Assembly: GCA_016801885.1 (NCBI GenBank)
Contig: CM028882.1
Location: forward strand, 22,275,047 to 22,339,046
Direction: 5' to 3'
From: Toxotes chatareus
Lineage: Eukaryota > Chordata > Actinopteri > Toxotidae
Length of the DNA stretch: 64,000 nt
The position numbers and the translations under genes are program-made. The notes beneath the pieces were generated by a model. The model ran no database searches and had not been told where the DNA came from. It saw only the letters and a program-made list of their open reading frames with translations. Positions 49,491 to 61,967 of this stretch are shown here, piece by piece; within the stretch, counting starts at the first letter, position 1, and each line of letters opens with the position of its first letter.

Positions 49491-52400
49491 CCATTAGATT
49501 TTTTATTTTTATTTTGTAGTAATAATTTGTAAGAAGAAAAACAATGTGATCTATAAATATGATCGTAAATTAGCCACGTAACTGCCAGACAAAATCCCTT
49601 TTAATTAGACAAACACATTCAGGGAAAGAGAAATGTTTTTGAGCTGACAAGTGGAGTGAGAAAGACTAGTCTAGAGAACCCCAGTACAGTCAGCGTCAGC
49701 TGATGACAGTGAAGCTGTTACCACACTCAAAACATGCAGGAAAAGTCGATCCATGTAACAACACCAATGCACTGAGGGATAATCACTCTGCTGGTGTTGA
49801 CAAACTGATAAAACTTCATGCATGGCTTCTCACTTTGTGAGGAGCAGCCAGCTGGAAGAATGACATATCTACTCATTATTGCAGAGAACATTTGGGAGTC
49901 CGCACAGCCGCCAGGCACTGGGGCTGGAACACGGCAGCCCTCAGCAAGGCCACTGCTACTCGAAGGGCAACAAGCAAGGGTGAGCAAAAAGCTTGAGTGC
50001 TCACTGCAGCACTTGGTGCAACATAAAAGTCTTAATTTCTCTCATAACAACCTTCAGTTGCATTCAGCTCTAAATATATATTCAATTATTTACTTTTCTG
50101 TACATGCCTCTCTCTTTTCAGGCTCACAAAGAGCTGCAGCTTCATTGATTAGAAGGCACAGAAACACCTGACAGTCACTCATGTTCACTATGTGAGCGCT
50201 TGTTGCTTAGTGGCAATAGCATGTCTTGAACAGTGGCAGGAAAAACACTTGAACTTAGTGAGAGCATGCAAACTCCCCAACTCCGTCTTTCCAGCTTTGA
50301 GCCACCGTGACTACAAAAACTCCTAAAATCATAATCCTAATATTAGCATTTTTTATGCACATTTCTGCAAACCAACTCTAGATGGCACTGGAGACCCAGT
50401 GGACTATTTCCCCCTGTGTGTGTGTGTATGTATGTGTGTGTCTGCGGCGCATGTGTGCGTGTGAATGTGTGCGTATGCAAGCACGTCTGTGTCTCTATCT
50501 GTGTGTATGCCTCCCAGATTCAATTATTCATCATTTCCAGTGCAAATATGGTTTGGCTTTTCTACGTCTCTTCTTTTTTTTTACTCCCAGTTTTGTTTAT
50601 TATTTATTATGCTGAGGCTCACAATGTTTGGGTAGAATAGAAAGCTGGGTTGCAATAATGTCACTGCGTGGGTGTCATAATTATGTTCACACAGGAAAAG
50701 GTATTGGCCGTGTGTTGCAATACCCAGTGCTGCCGAGTCAGACACATTTGTTTGCCTTGCGTCTCAGCACTGATAGCCAGCGTCTGCAGACTCTATTATT
50801 TCACCAATAACCGACAGACATGATTCTCTAATACAATATCTGTCTCTGGACTGGAATGGATATCTGTCAATATCTGTCAATGTCCACCACGGTAACGATT
50901 CATTTTGCTCGCTCCATTCATGTTTTTTATTTTTTCTGTGAGGGAGATTTCACATGCTAAGAATTATTCATAATGACATATTGACTCTGGAAAGAGACTT
51001 TCTATCTATGTTAAATTCATGAGTCACTCAGCACCCAGGGTAAATACATTTATCGATCATCACGGCCCGCCACGGATCTTCAGGGCACACACAGTGATTT
51101 ATGATTCTTTCCAAACACAACATGAAATATGTTTCTCATCGTTATGAATATGTTTAGCATCTTTGGGGCACTATTCATAAACTCTATGAGAACACTTGCA
51201 GTGAGCTTGCGCCATTGGAGTGATTTAGGGAAGATCTCACAGAAACTTGGAGCAAAGAGGAGATGAAAACCTTTAGCTAAGTGAGGAGGTATTTTGTTCT
51301 TTTTCAGTCTCTGTTGTTGGTTGATCAAGAAATCTCAGCACGCCTCCTTCAGTCATTCATGAATGCTCGCAGGAATCCATTAGAACACAGTTTAGTCTGT
51401 ATTGAATTGTGGTTTTGTGACTGTCTCACAAATGAAAATCATTCTTTATCAAATATTTAGAATGATTCAATATTTGGAATGTAGCAAACATGGCTCTCAC
51501 CCATTGTGAAAAGACTACATAAACAAGGTTGTTAAATTAAAGCAGACTAGCAACAATGCAAATGTGTCCCATCGGTGACCCCCACAACACAACAGCTGGG
51601 CTGCACCATGTAACCATTAATACTAATTTGTTCGCTTGCAATTTGCACACATCAGGTGAAACTGTGGCTGAAATAACAGTCATGACAATAAAGGATTACT
51701 ACAGTGACTAAGTAACCCAAACACATCTCAAATGACATCTCTTACTCCCTGCTGTGAAGCGTTTGGAGTCTTTTCTGGCTGTCTCTGCTTCCTGAAGACA
51801 TTTGCTTAAAAAACTCTAAAGCTCCATAAGAATCCTTCTCTCTGCTCTTAACAAGTTTTCCACCTTAGGAGACATCGTCAGAGCTAAGAGGCTTTGTGGT
51901 AGCTTTTAGTCCTGCAAGGATTTAGTCTTATTTTTAAGGTGAAAATTCTTAAAAGCTTACAGTAGCGTCTAACTGGCTGATTTGAAAGAAAATCTTAAAA
52001 TAATAAGTATGTCAATTCTAATGTTCAGAGACCCAAGTTTTTGGTCTGACACTCATTCAAGAGCACTGAATTGAGTTTTTTTAATCTGTGAAAAGTGAAA
52101 GCGGACAGAAGGACTTTTAAATTACACACAAACTGTCCCAAATGTGGCTTCTGCTTGGATTATGTTTTCTGAAACCAAAAATCTGCCAGTCATCTCCACC
52201 TCACTCGAAGTGTGTGAGGCTGAATCACAAGTGTATGAGTTTGTTTGGAGCATACCCTGTCTTAACCCCACAGACACAATATCATGGCTTTGGGCCCTGC
52301 TATTGTGTTTGTATAGCGAACTCTCTGATATGGAAAGGTTGCCTATATCAACCACTTACTCTGGGCATATTTCACATTCTAAGTATTTCCAGGAAACATG

Positions 52401-52721
52401 GATGCCATTCATAGCAACAAGGTCAACTCTGCCTATTCTCTTAGCTTTGGATTTAAACCTAAACTGAAGTATAATTGCTCTCAGTAGTATTATAACTATT
52501 GTATAAAATTTTAGTGCTCTTCACATAAAATACTTTTTTGGAATCTGTCCTTGGGTCACTCAGAAACTTCAGTTGTCCCCCACGTACATATGCGTGATAG
52601 CTGAGTCGACTGCTCAAACTTCTGAAGAGATAAGGTGTTGAAGGTGCTAATCTGCCAACTCAAGGCAAAGTAAAGCAGACCCTTTGCCTGTTTTTTCCCC
52701 TCCCTCTCTGTTTGCTGGCAG
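49491..52721. other. Gene desert, third part
   Basis: No gene seen. ORFs at 49727-50171 and 52142-52467 lack homology and splice context. The patch 50930-51230 is evenly composed and could be conserved non-coding sequence. The TG-rich microsatellite is listed separately. Confidence 0.4.
50414..50510. repeat. Degenerate (TG)n microsatellite
   Basis: Alternating TG with interspersed CG, TA and CA steps over nearly 100 bp. It generates the Val/Cys-rich and Met/Cys-rich ORFs in two frames, which are not genes. Confidence 0.85.
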
Positions 52722-52725
52722 GCAG

Positions 52726-52792
52726 ATACATGACCCTGACGAAGCTGTGGGGAAGGAGAGAAGCAGAGAAGATGGCAACCAGCCAAGGACAT
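52726..52792 (+). other. Exon-like segment before a purine tract (doubtful)
   Basis: A long pyrimidine tract with gctggcaggcag gives two tandem acceptors, and a consensus GTAAGT donor follows 52792. From ATG at 52730 there are 21 codons to the donor (MTLTKLWGRREAEKM at the start), ending in phase 0. Both splice signals are strong, but the peptide is unknown to me and no partner exon was found. It might be an alternative first exon or a non-coding RNA exon. Confidence 0.2.
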
Positions 52793-52880
52793 GTAAGTCC
52801 TTACTGTTTTTTGGTCATGGTTGGCGTCGCTACATGCAAGCTGGAGATAAGATGGGAGCAAGGATTTTTGCTTAAGACTA

Positions 52881-53108
52881 AAAGCAGGAGGGATCGAGGG
52901 GGAGATGGACTGGAGAGGCAGAGGTAAAGGAAAAGGAGAAGAGACTGAGGAAGATAAGGGAAGAAAGAGGGAAAGAGAGAGCAGGCCTGAACAGGATGAA
53001 ACAGCAAAACAAGCCAGGAAGGATAGATTAAGGGTGAAAGAGGAGATAAAGGGACAGAACTGTTGAGATGGAGAAAGAGGCAGAGCTAGAAAGAGGAAAG
53101 GAAGAGGC
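52881..53108 (+). repeat. Polypurine (GA-rich) tract, about 230 bp
   Basis: The plus strand is overwhelmingly A and G (aggagggatcgaggggg, ggaagaaagagggaaagaga). Long purine mirror-like tracts can adopt triplex DNA. The complementary strand gives the Ser/Pro/Leu-rich ORF on the minus strand (52556-53191), which is compositional and not a gene. Confidence 0.75.
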
Positions 53109-53619
53109 CAGACACATAGAGCATGCTTAAGCTGGCTGCTCTTTTTTTCAAGACGAAGAAGATTCTGGTGAAAGACATGATTCTCATGCATTCAGATCTA
53201 CTGTTATTTTCTCTTGAATCACATTTCACACTTTGTGCTAATAGAATATGTATACAGGCAGACATATACTGAGGTCAGCCACAATATGTCAAGATATATA
53301 TAGTGTATATTATATAGTAAACCAAAGAAAGTACTGGTCAACTAAAATTGTACTTAATTATCAACAGATCTCAGGGTCATGGGCGAAAATAAATGAACTA
53401 AACTCACACAGTGCACTGAATGTACTCCACCTGCAGCCCTATTAGTCTAAATGCATTATAAAAAAAATTAAAAAGCTAGTATTTGAAGCATAACATTGAA
53501 ATATGCCAGTTCTATTCATGCTGACAGAGCATCCTAACGCAGACAAGTTAGCCTACCATTTTTAGATGAAATGCCATGTTGGTTGTTGAGCTCTATGGTT
53601 TAAGTGCTTGCTCTGGGGT
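53109..53619. other. AT-rich spacer
   Basis: Nothing recognisable apart from a short TATA-rich run near 53295-53320. Confidence 0.4.
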
Positions 53620-53712
53620 CAGGCTCTGGGTCTCTGTAAAGCGCTTTGAGACAATTTTGATTGTGGAAGGCGCTATATAAATAAAATTGGATTGAATTGA
53701 ACGGAATTGAAT
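53620..53712 (+). mobile_element. 3' tail of a teleost LINE or derived SINE
   Basis: Reads gtaaagcgctttgagaca, then ggcgctatataaataaaatt and a run of attgaattgaacggaattga. This is the standard 3' end of a very abundant teleost retroposon family, with its ATTGAA terminal repeats. Orientation is plus. Only the tail is present, as expected of a 5'-truncated copy. Confidence 0.85.
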
Positions 53713-56700
53713 ATGTAAACTGCTGTTTACCCGTCACTTTTTGATCTTTTGTAAGAAAATGCAGCCTCACCATGGTGTCAGTTAGTTTGGTGCTGCCCCC
53801 GAGTTTCAGTAAACGTACAATAAACATTGAGTTACTGTACAGTACCTGTGAAAACTCTGGTAGTCTGTCCCTCCCTCTGCTGAAAATAATTAAATAATCC
53901 CTAATGGCCATGGATGTAGAGCTTTTCTCCTTACGAAAGCAACACAGGTGATTTTGACTATGAGAATTTGTATATATTTATATATATGTATGTGTGAGTG
54001 TGTGCACTTATATATATCTACTTTTATTTTCCCTGATAAATGAGTATTCAGTTTTGACTAATGCCTCGAGCCTATGGGCTGATGGTAGACAAAAGAAATT
54101 AGGAGTGAGTTGAGGAAAAGGCTGCATTGCTGAGTCATTCTCTCCAAGCAGCCATTGGGACAGAACATTTCAATGAAGATTAGATACAAGATTTTATTGC
54201 GGAAACTCCCAACGAGGCTCACTGCGTAGGAAAGTTTACTTTGAATAATGCTCATTAAAAAATCACACTAAAAAAATTCAAGCATGAACGAGGATCTTTG
54301 TTTTCCCAGGAAATCTCAGCCTTGTGCTTAATGTAACAAAATTCCATGGTGAATGTGTTAAAGCCTTGGAGGTGGTGGCAATACAAAGAGGAGCACCAAT
54401 ATATTGAGGTTTGAAATATGTCATATCGTTGCCCTAGGAGAGTTCAGACTGTATTAGTGAACAGTGAGTGCTGTCTGCCATAGACAGAAACAAGAGAAAA
54501 GAGTTTGTTCCTCCCTGTTATCATAGTTAATGGAGCAGCTCCAGGCTGTACATCGATGTAACAATGCAGATTAGAGTTTCAGCACTCTGGTTTTGAAGCT
54601 TTGGAGGAAAGTTTTTCCAAAACCCTGCATGAACTTTCCAGGGCTAAAAGAATAACACACATGAATTCTCAAAATGAGTCTTATTTCCATTTGAGAAGGC
54701 TCCTGCACGGGAGTGAAAAAATGACTCTTTATAGTGTTGTTATCTGGGTGTGCAAAGTCACAGCTCTGGTGGTTGTTAAGGCATGCAGTGAGAAAACCCT
54801 TGACAATGTTTTGCAAGTCCTGTGACACTCATCAGTGTACCCTGAGACTGTAGTATCGCTTTTGACATCCTTTACTGACACTGTGACATGTGTTACAGTG
54901 TTGACAGGAGATGTCATTAACTCCCATCTATCCTCTGTGGGGGTCCAGGCATCTCTAGCATGCCTGTATAAGCCGCAGCGGGAACACTGTGTGGAAGATA
55001 TATGTTTTCTATATATGTTTGGTGCTTTTTCTCCCAGCATGATGGATTTAATACACAGAAGCTTGGTGTGTGTGCCCAAATCTGTCCTCTGTCACATAAT
55101 CAATCCATGCTTATCTGTCTTTATCCTTCATTTGTATATGTGCACAATACAGTTTTGCAGATGGGGTCATTCTGTAATTCACTGATGACAGCCCTCCGAG
55201 GCAATAAAAATCTAAATAATCAGTTAATGCAATCACATCCACTCACTGGAATTGACTGCTATCTGTTGCAGCTGATTGTCAACAATAAATGACCTTACCA
55301 TCTCCATGTTGTGTTAAATGAAACGGCTGAACACCTCTGTAGCTGAAGCAACAAGATGCTCTTTTTCCTCTTCTCGCATGACGTGAATGGAGCATTAACG
55401 TTATATTGGTACTGGCATTCATGGAGGAATCACACTATTTCTACAAGTAGAGAAATTTGTTTCTCACATAAAAAGAAAAAACACATACACCAAGACATTG
55501 CTCATTTTGTATGTCATTTATTATTAACAGCACTGTTCTCAGGTGTGGGTTGTTGTTGTTTTTTTGTACGTCAGTGTGGACAAGCACAGATTGATGGTTA
55601 GAGAAGACTAAGATGAAGTGTCCTTTGCATGTCTTGTCATCTCAGCCCATCCCTCCCTCCCCTCCAACCTGCCTGTCCTCCTCCACCATCCCTATTGCTT
55701 TAATTTGTGTAATTGTTGTGCATTATATATTACAGCCATTATCACCTGATGTGATATAAATTATATCAGTCTAACACACCTATGATTGAAAGAATTGTAA
55801 TTTCCAGTAAATACAGAATGTTATGTGTAATTGAGTTTAGTATAATAGATTATTTAATTGATCATTGGCTACAATTACATGTACATGATAATGACTATTA
55901 TCAACACTGCAAGAAAAGCAATACTCTAATTAAGCTGTTAACATAATCCTCCACGCTGACAGCTCTCCATAATAATCCTGTGTATGTGAGTGAAGTGCGT
56001 ATCTTGAGAGACAGCTGCAGGAATTGGAGCGAGTTTTGTCAAAAGAAAAGGAACAAAAAATCGGTTCTGATCCTGCTGCTATCTAATTTTATTCCAAAAA
56101 ATAAAAAATAAAATAAAATTACAGCACTGACTCTGCAGAAGCACAGAGGCTTTTAATTCCTGTGGTTTTCCAACAGTTCTGCTTTGACATTGTGTCTGCC
56201 CTCCTTACTATTGTTAAAATGCCACCAGCCTGGAACTTAGCCTTGTCCAAAATCTCATCATAGCCTTTTTTTTAGCTGTCATGTAAGCCACGTGACTCTA
56301 ACATCTGCACCTGCCTACCATCTTGGTCATCAACATCTGCACAGTATAACTGCACAGAACTTTTAGTGCTAATGCTGCTTTGGGTGCAATAGCAATGTTA
56401 AACAGCTGGAGCACTGTTAGCATTCTTTTAGTTATGTTTGTGTCCACCTGATGAACTTAAGACCACAGTCCAGTCTCCTTTTAGCTCTGTTTTTGTCTTC
56501 ACTGAGATGTCTTACTTTCTAGTATCTAAACGCTACAATGTGTTCACCAGTTAATTACTGGTTAATTACTTTATGGCTGCTTTATGGTTGTAAAAATTTC
56601 TACAGAGGTAGGTATGGTACTTTATGTACAGGTGGTATATTTCCATAAGTTTTATATAATTAGTGTGCGGATCTTCCATTTGACAATTTGAATCTGGAAA

Positions 56701-56819
56701 ATACCTTGAGGCAAGATGAAGCTTTCTTTGTCAGTTTTGTCATGACCTTGCTTTACCTTCTTGTGCACCTCACCCTCTGTGTTACTGCCTCCATCCTGTG
56801 CCTTTGAAGCTTCTTGCAG
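53713..56819. other. Gene desert, fourth part
   Basis: Contains a TATATATT/TGTG simple repeat at 53966-54016 and a very AT-rich, homeodomain-word-rich patch at 55730-55985 (gtgtaattgagtttag, ttatttaattgatcattgg), which is a reasonable enhancer candidate. ORFs at 54571-55292 on both strands overlap each other and match nothing. Confidence 0.4.
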
Positions 56820-57110
56820 AAGCATTCAGCGCCTGGCCTGCACTGCATGAGCACAGGGCTGGGGGGTCTTGAGGTCTGGAGTCTGGGGGCCTGTCACTCC
56901 AGACCTCCCTGCCAGAGTGGAGAGGGAGCAGGGAGAGGGAGTACCATGCAGCTGCTGCCAGGATCCCTGAGTCTCTGACTGCTGGCATGGAGTGAACAGC
57001 CTGGTGTGGGAGTAGATCGCCCCTGTGTCTGGGGTCTCTCTGTCTCTGCATTTCTTTCTCTCACTCGTCTCAGCTGCGTAATGAGCACTGCTGGATGAGA
57101 GAGCAGAGAA
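56820..57110. other. Locally GC-richer island with a 125-codon minus ORF
   Basis: Against an AT-rich desert this 290 bp is G/C-rich (gggctggggggtcttgagg, agagggagcagggagaggg) and ends in a GA microsatellite at 57104-57124. A minus-strand ORF covers 57203-56826, rich in Ser, Thr, Pro and Gln, without recognised homology. It may be a 5' end or an exon of an unannotated transcript, but CpG is not enriched, so promoter status is weak. Confidence 0.25.
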
Positions 57111-57124
57111 AGAGAGAGAGAGAG

Positions 57125-60100
57125 TCAATGCGATTGTGGTTGTGCATGTGTCTCTGTGAGCGAGCGCTGATTGCTTGAATATAAATGGGATGTGCTCATT
57201 CACCTAAATCAAGGCCACATGCTTGGGTCCAGAGTAAAGTGCTTTGAGCGCAATGAAGCGGTGTACTGTATCTGCCACTCAGCTCAGGAAATAAAGCTGG
57301 GCACTCTCCCTGCCCTACATGAAATACTCAGGATAACCTTCAAAGAGTCTGTTGTTATAAACTGACTCCATGAATGACCTGATTCTAAAGATTTTGATAT
57401 TTCCAAGTGCACCATATTCTTATCATGAATGGAAAACTGACCTCATCTCCTGTATTTCAGTGACATGTCATGTCTTCATCAGCTGCGGTGTCTGTCAGAT
57501 AAAGCTGGTGATATTCCGCATTTTAATTACTGACAACAAATTCAGTGCAATGACCGAGCTAAGACTTTCATCTACTGAAAAATATTGTGATTGTAAAGTG
57601 AAAATTTGATATAGCGTACTCCGCTCTGCAGTAGACCTCCATCGGTGTCCAAAAACACATCAGTGAGACATACAATGACTGACATTTTGCTGCCTTACGA
57701 TGACCAGGGTCTGCAGTTTTGCTTCTGAGTCAGTCCCACTCCTAAACACTCACTCATGGATCAAATGTATATTAATCCACGGCTGACAGTAGTCCCCAAC
57801 ACATTCCGTCTACTCATGGGAAAGTGACATATGTTAAAAACTACAGTGCCCGGCTCTAAACCTTGCCTCTAAACTATGTATTTGTGGCCTGACAACAGCA
57901 GAACTCATTGGACTGGGGACACAAACATGGCAGAGAAGTCAAAAGGTATTGAGAGATGGCTAATCCTCTGTTGCTTTTGGTCTTTGCAAGCTACTGTTGA
58001 GACGATATAAAAAATATATGACAGTGACAGCCTTATCCTTCAGAACTTAATGCCAAATAAATGTTTTTTCAGTTGAAAGTCTTTGCCAAGAACTTGCTCA
58101 CCTCGATCGATCCTTTTATTGGATAAAATTAAAGATTTCAGTTTCTGTTGTAACATAAATTCCTAGGTTTCCTCTGAGCAAATTCAACACTTCATGTCTG
58201 GGAACTTGCCAGCAATTATCAATGATACAAAAAGGACCAGGAAACATCTCTCGAGACTCAATCAATATTGACAAAGTTAAGTCACTTATAGCACAACTGT
58301 GTCAAACTGAATCAGCTTATATAAACAGTGAAAGGTAAGGTGACTTTGAATAATACATTATAACGTGCTGTGTCCACTGACAACACTACAGATGGGTATG
58401 AAGTGGCAGCAAAAGATAAAAGATAAGAAAATCTCCACCACACTAACATTTTTCTTTGCATAAAGAAATGCATTTTTTCCCCCCTCATGTCTCTCCTCTG
58501 AAGATATCTATTGAAATAAATCATGCCACAAATGTTACAAGCTGCACTGCAGTTTTTAGCATATCTCAGCACATTTGAGCTTTTTCTGGCATGGTTAAAT
58601 ATTGGACTCTGCATGCATAATATAGTCACACAGTGGAGAGAAATATGGATCAGTCATGTCTGTCTGCATTCACGCTTTTACTGCTTTTTAGCTGAGAGAT
58701 TGTCTGCCTATAGAACTGAATACCAGTGAGAATGATAATCTACATATTTTAGCTGGGCAAGCAATCATTTGAAGCTATATTCTGCAAACTAGCAGTACAA
58801 ATCAATGTCATGACAGCCATCAACATTACAGCCGTAAATACATCTAACTTTCTCTTATAGAAAACTGAAAAGTGCAAGACAAACATTTTTCTGTCATGTG
58901 ACTTGTTTATGCTAACATGAGCATTTTATGTCACAACAGAGTGAAAAAAATACATTTATGTTCATATACCAAGCATGTAATCACTCAGAGATTTTATTCA
59001 TTTCTTTAATTATTTAGACACTGATGAGTTTATTTGTTATAGATTGCCAAATACTGCATTAATATGCAATAATATGTGTTCAGCATCACATTAGAGTGAC
59101 ACAGATCTGGTGCAGACGGACACATTGGGATTCATACTTTTAGTCAAACTTAATTAACATATTGCACTGTGAAAGCTGGCAATTTTAATGAATCTAGTTT
59201 TTTTCAAAGCCACTTTCTGTTAGCCTGAATCCAGACCTCTGATTGAATACTTGAACTGTACATCAAGTTTGGTTTGATGTTTTTGAAAAAACATCTGACC
59301 AATCAGTTGACAGGATTAAGACTAGGGATGTCATCATCATTAACAATGCTCAGTTAACTGTATATACCAAACGCTACCACACTGAGATGAATGGGCCGAA
59401 AGCAACTCATAGACATGGGATTGTCTCATTTTTCTACAGACAAAAACTTATAGAATGATTTAAAAGATGTAAGCACATAAAAATTCTACACATTACAGCT
59501 TCAATTTATACTAATTTCATGAACAGATTTTTCTATTGTAGGTGTTTGCTGACCCAACTAGAAAGCAGTATCATTGCACTGAACAAAAGTTGGAAAATAC
59601 ACAAGACACTCAGTGTGTGAGCCAGTGAGGCTGAGATAATGGCCATAAAGCCAAAGTAATTTTTTGGCATTTAGCATTTTGACAGTTTACCACTGAGCTC
59701 TGCAGGTCAAGATCACTTCAATCAAATCTTGTATGGTCATTTTCAGCCAGTGAAACCCAACACAATTTTTACTCTTGGATCAACAAAATTGATCAAAATC
59801 ACGTTATTCATTACAGATCATTTGGCTCGCACAAAGTTGGCCCAAGTGCACGAAGAGGAAGTTTGCCACATCTCCACAAGGCTTTCTCCAATCATGATCA
59901 AAATTGCTCAGTGGGCATTGTATCTGTGTGCAATGTACTCTGCTTGATGAGCTTTTGCTTGGTCCCTGATATATTTCAATTTGCATATAGTGGCTTGTAT
60001 TATTCATGGGAAATTATTTATAAAAAGGCTTTTAAACAGATTTTTATTCACCAGAAAATCAAAGCTGCAGTGTAATTTATGAAAAATTGAACTCAGTATC

Positions 60101-61403
60101 AAAAAGAGCTGTTTATTTTCTCCCATACTGTATTTTAATGGAAAACCAAACCAGTTCTGTGTATTCTTTCTTCTGAAAAACAAGTCAGCCATTACAGATA
60201 AATAAATCTGAATATCACCTTCTTATCCCTTAATATGATTCTTTGAATGGATTTAGGATAGATCCATAGAGAGAGATTTATAAGTACTCATCCATATCAC
60301 TGTTGTAAAACAATACCACAATGAATTAGTTCAATCTGAATACTGCAATTCATTTTTTACCACAAGAAGAAGCAATATATCTCTAGTTCTACATAACAAA
60401 TCTCACTTTGATTTTTAGCTTGTGTTCATCAATGAGAGATATATTGTTAACCAAACCTCATTTCATTACCTAATTTCAGAGACCTGGCACACTAATCACA
60501 GGACAGAAATGAATGATAAGACACACACAAAGCCACTGAAATACTGCCTTTACAATGGTCTTAAAGCAGCTAGAGTGACACTCTGAATTGGTATTCTGTC
60601 TTTCATTGCTCTCTGTAACTTGGCCTGGTGTAACATTTTCAAAAGGACAGAAAGAGGAGGAGTGAGCACTAACCTATGCTGTAGGCCAGCTGCTTGTAAA
60701 TAGACACACTGCTGTTGTCCTTCACAAGAGAGACTTTCTCACCAGTGTAATTCATCCATGCTGTTCTCTGATTTACGAAGTGTCGCTCGCAGACAGTCGG
60801 GGTAGCGGCTTTATCTCTACCTTGTCTTGCTAAATGAATTCCAAATGGCACACTGCCCAGCTATTTGTCAGTGCATTTGTTATCGCTGACAACCACAGCC
60901 CCCCTTTAAACAAATATAAATCTGTGGAAAACAATCGCTGAGCAAGATGCAGCGTAACCTTTTGAAATATCACGCTGGCCATCAGTTTCCGTAGCAGATC
61001 ATTTCCCCCCCTTACACATGAAACATGAAAGTAATGGCTGCATAAGTCGTCTTAGAAAATACTCAGCCGTCTCTTTTTGTAATGCCAGCAACACGAAATA
61101 TGACAGGATAAGTATGCCAGTAACATTAGACTGACGGAGCTGCTCGGGGGTCCAATGACAAGTGCTGCAGCTGTAGTAATAAAAGTAGTACATTTTATTT
61201 GCCACCTCCGCATGACACAGGCTGACATGGGATGGCAGAACATTCACTATGCAGAAGACTGAAGTTGAATCAGTGCTGTGGAAGAACACATTTCATTTAG
61301 AAAAAAAACATGAATTATTATTAACTGGTGCTGCTGATATTATTGATAACACTATTACACCTATCACTATAACCCTTATTATAAAACCAGTGTTATCGTG
61401 CTT
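57125..61403. other. Gene desert, fifth part
   Basis: No gene seen. Evenly composed patches at 58985-59200, 60760-60990 and 61060-61250 could be conserved non-coding DNA. The minus ORF 60669-60851 ends just at a GTTAGT but has no upstream acceptor of quality. The section 57640-57960 has a repeat-like style, but I cannot name the family. Confidence 0.35.
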
Positions 61404-61425
61404 GAACAGCTGTATACAGCTGTTC
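61404..61425. repeat. Perfect 22-bp palindrome with two E-boxes
   Basis: The half GAACAGCTGTA is followed directly by its complement, with no spacer. Each half contains CAGCTG, an E-box of the MyoD/Ascl class. A pyrimidine-rich simple stretch (61428-61465) follows. Confidence 0.9.
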
Positions 61426-61760
61426 CTGGTCTCTCTCTCTTTGCTCTCTCCTCCTCTTTCTTCTTTATGAATTGAGGTGAAATTGAATTTCATTTTCACA
61501 CACACACTGTTGAGTACAGTTACATGGGATTGATAAGCAGCTGTGTTGCTTGTATGACTAATGTTTTGTTGGTTTACAGAGGGTGTAATGAAGTGAAATG
61601 TGCTCACATTGGGAAAACAAAGCATAAAAAAAAACATCTTACCATTAGCTTAGGATTCCACTGACTCACACCTGTTTGTGTGTCAGTGGAGGAGTTAAAA
61701 AAGTGGGCCTTCGTCCAGTTCTTGTTGGGGGTGGGGTCCCATTATTTTTTTCCCCACAGT

Positions 61761-61967
61761 TCAGCCAGCAGACTGCTCGCTCCAGGCTTGAGCCAAGTAA
61801 AAAGTATTAGTCTCAGTTAAAAGCAGCATGTCCAGCCTCTGAGAGACTGTAAAATCATGTAGAATAAAAGTCTTATTTGTCACGGATCTTACATTTATTA
61901 GTGTCACTTTAGCAGCCATTTGTTGTTGGTCCATCATCGAGGATGACAATACGCTGGAGATTCTCAA
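61761..61967 (-). pseudogene. LINE endonuclease fragment (non-LTR retrotransposon remnant)
   Basis: The minus-strand frame carries LINVRSVTNKT followed by LDMLLLTET (about 61910-61809). This is the start of the apurinic-type endonuclease domain of fish LINEs of the L2/CR1/Rex group, where N-R-S-x-x-N-K and L-L-L-T-E-T are hallmark strings. The homology fades right after TET and no reverse transcriptase follows, so it is a short dead relic. Confidence 0.65.

Noticed and set aside
50382..50640. Cys/Val-rich ORFs over the TG microsatellite
   Set aside because: Products of the simple repeat.
52556..53191. Minus ORF of 211 codons, rich in Ser, Leu and Pro
   Set aside because: It is the pyrimidine strand of the polypurine tract; composition explains the lack of stops.
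60669..60851. Minus ORF with NYT and NSS sequons ending near a GTTAGT
   Set aside because: No good acceptor upstream, a better donor (GTGAGA) splits it, and no family is recognised.
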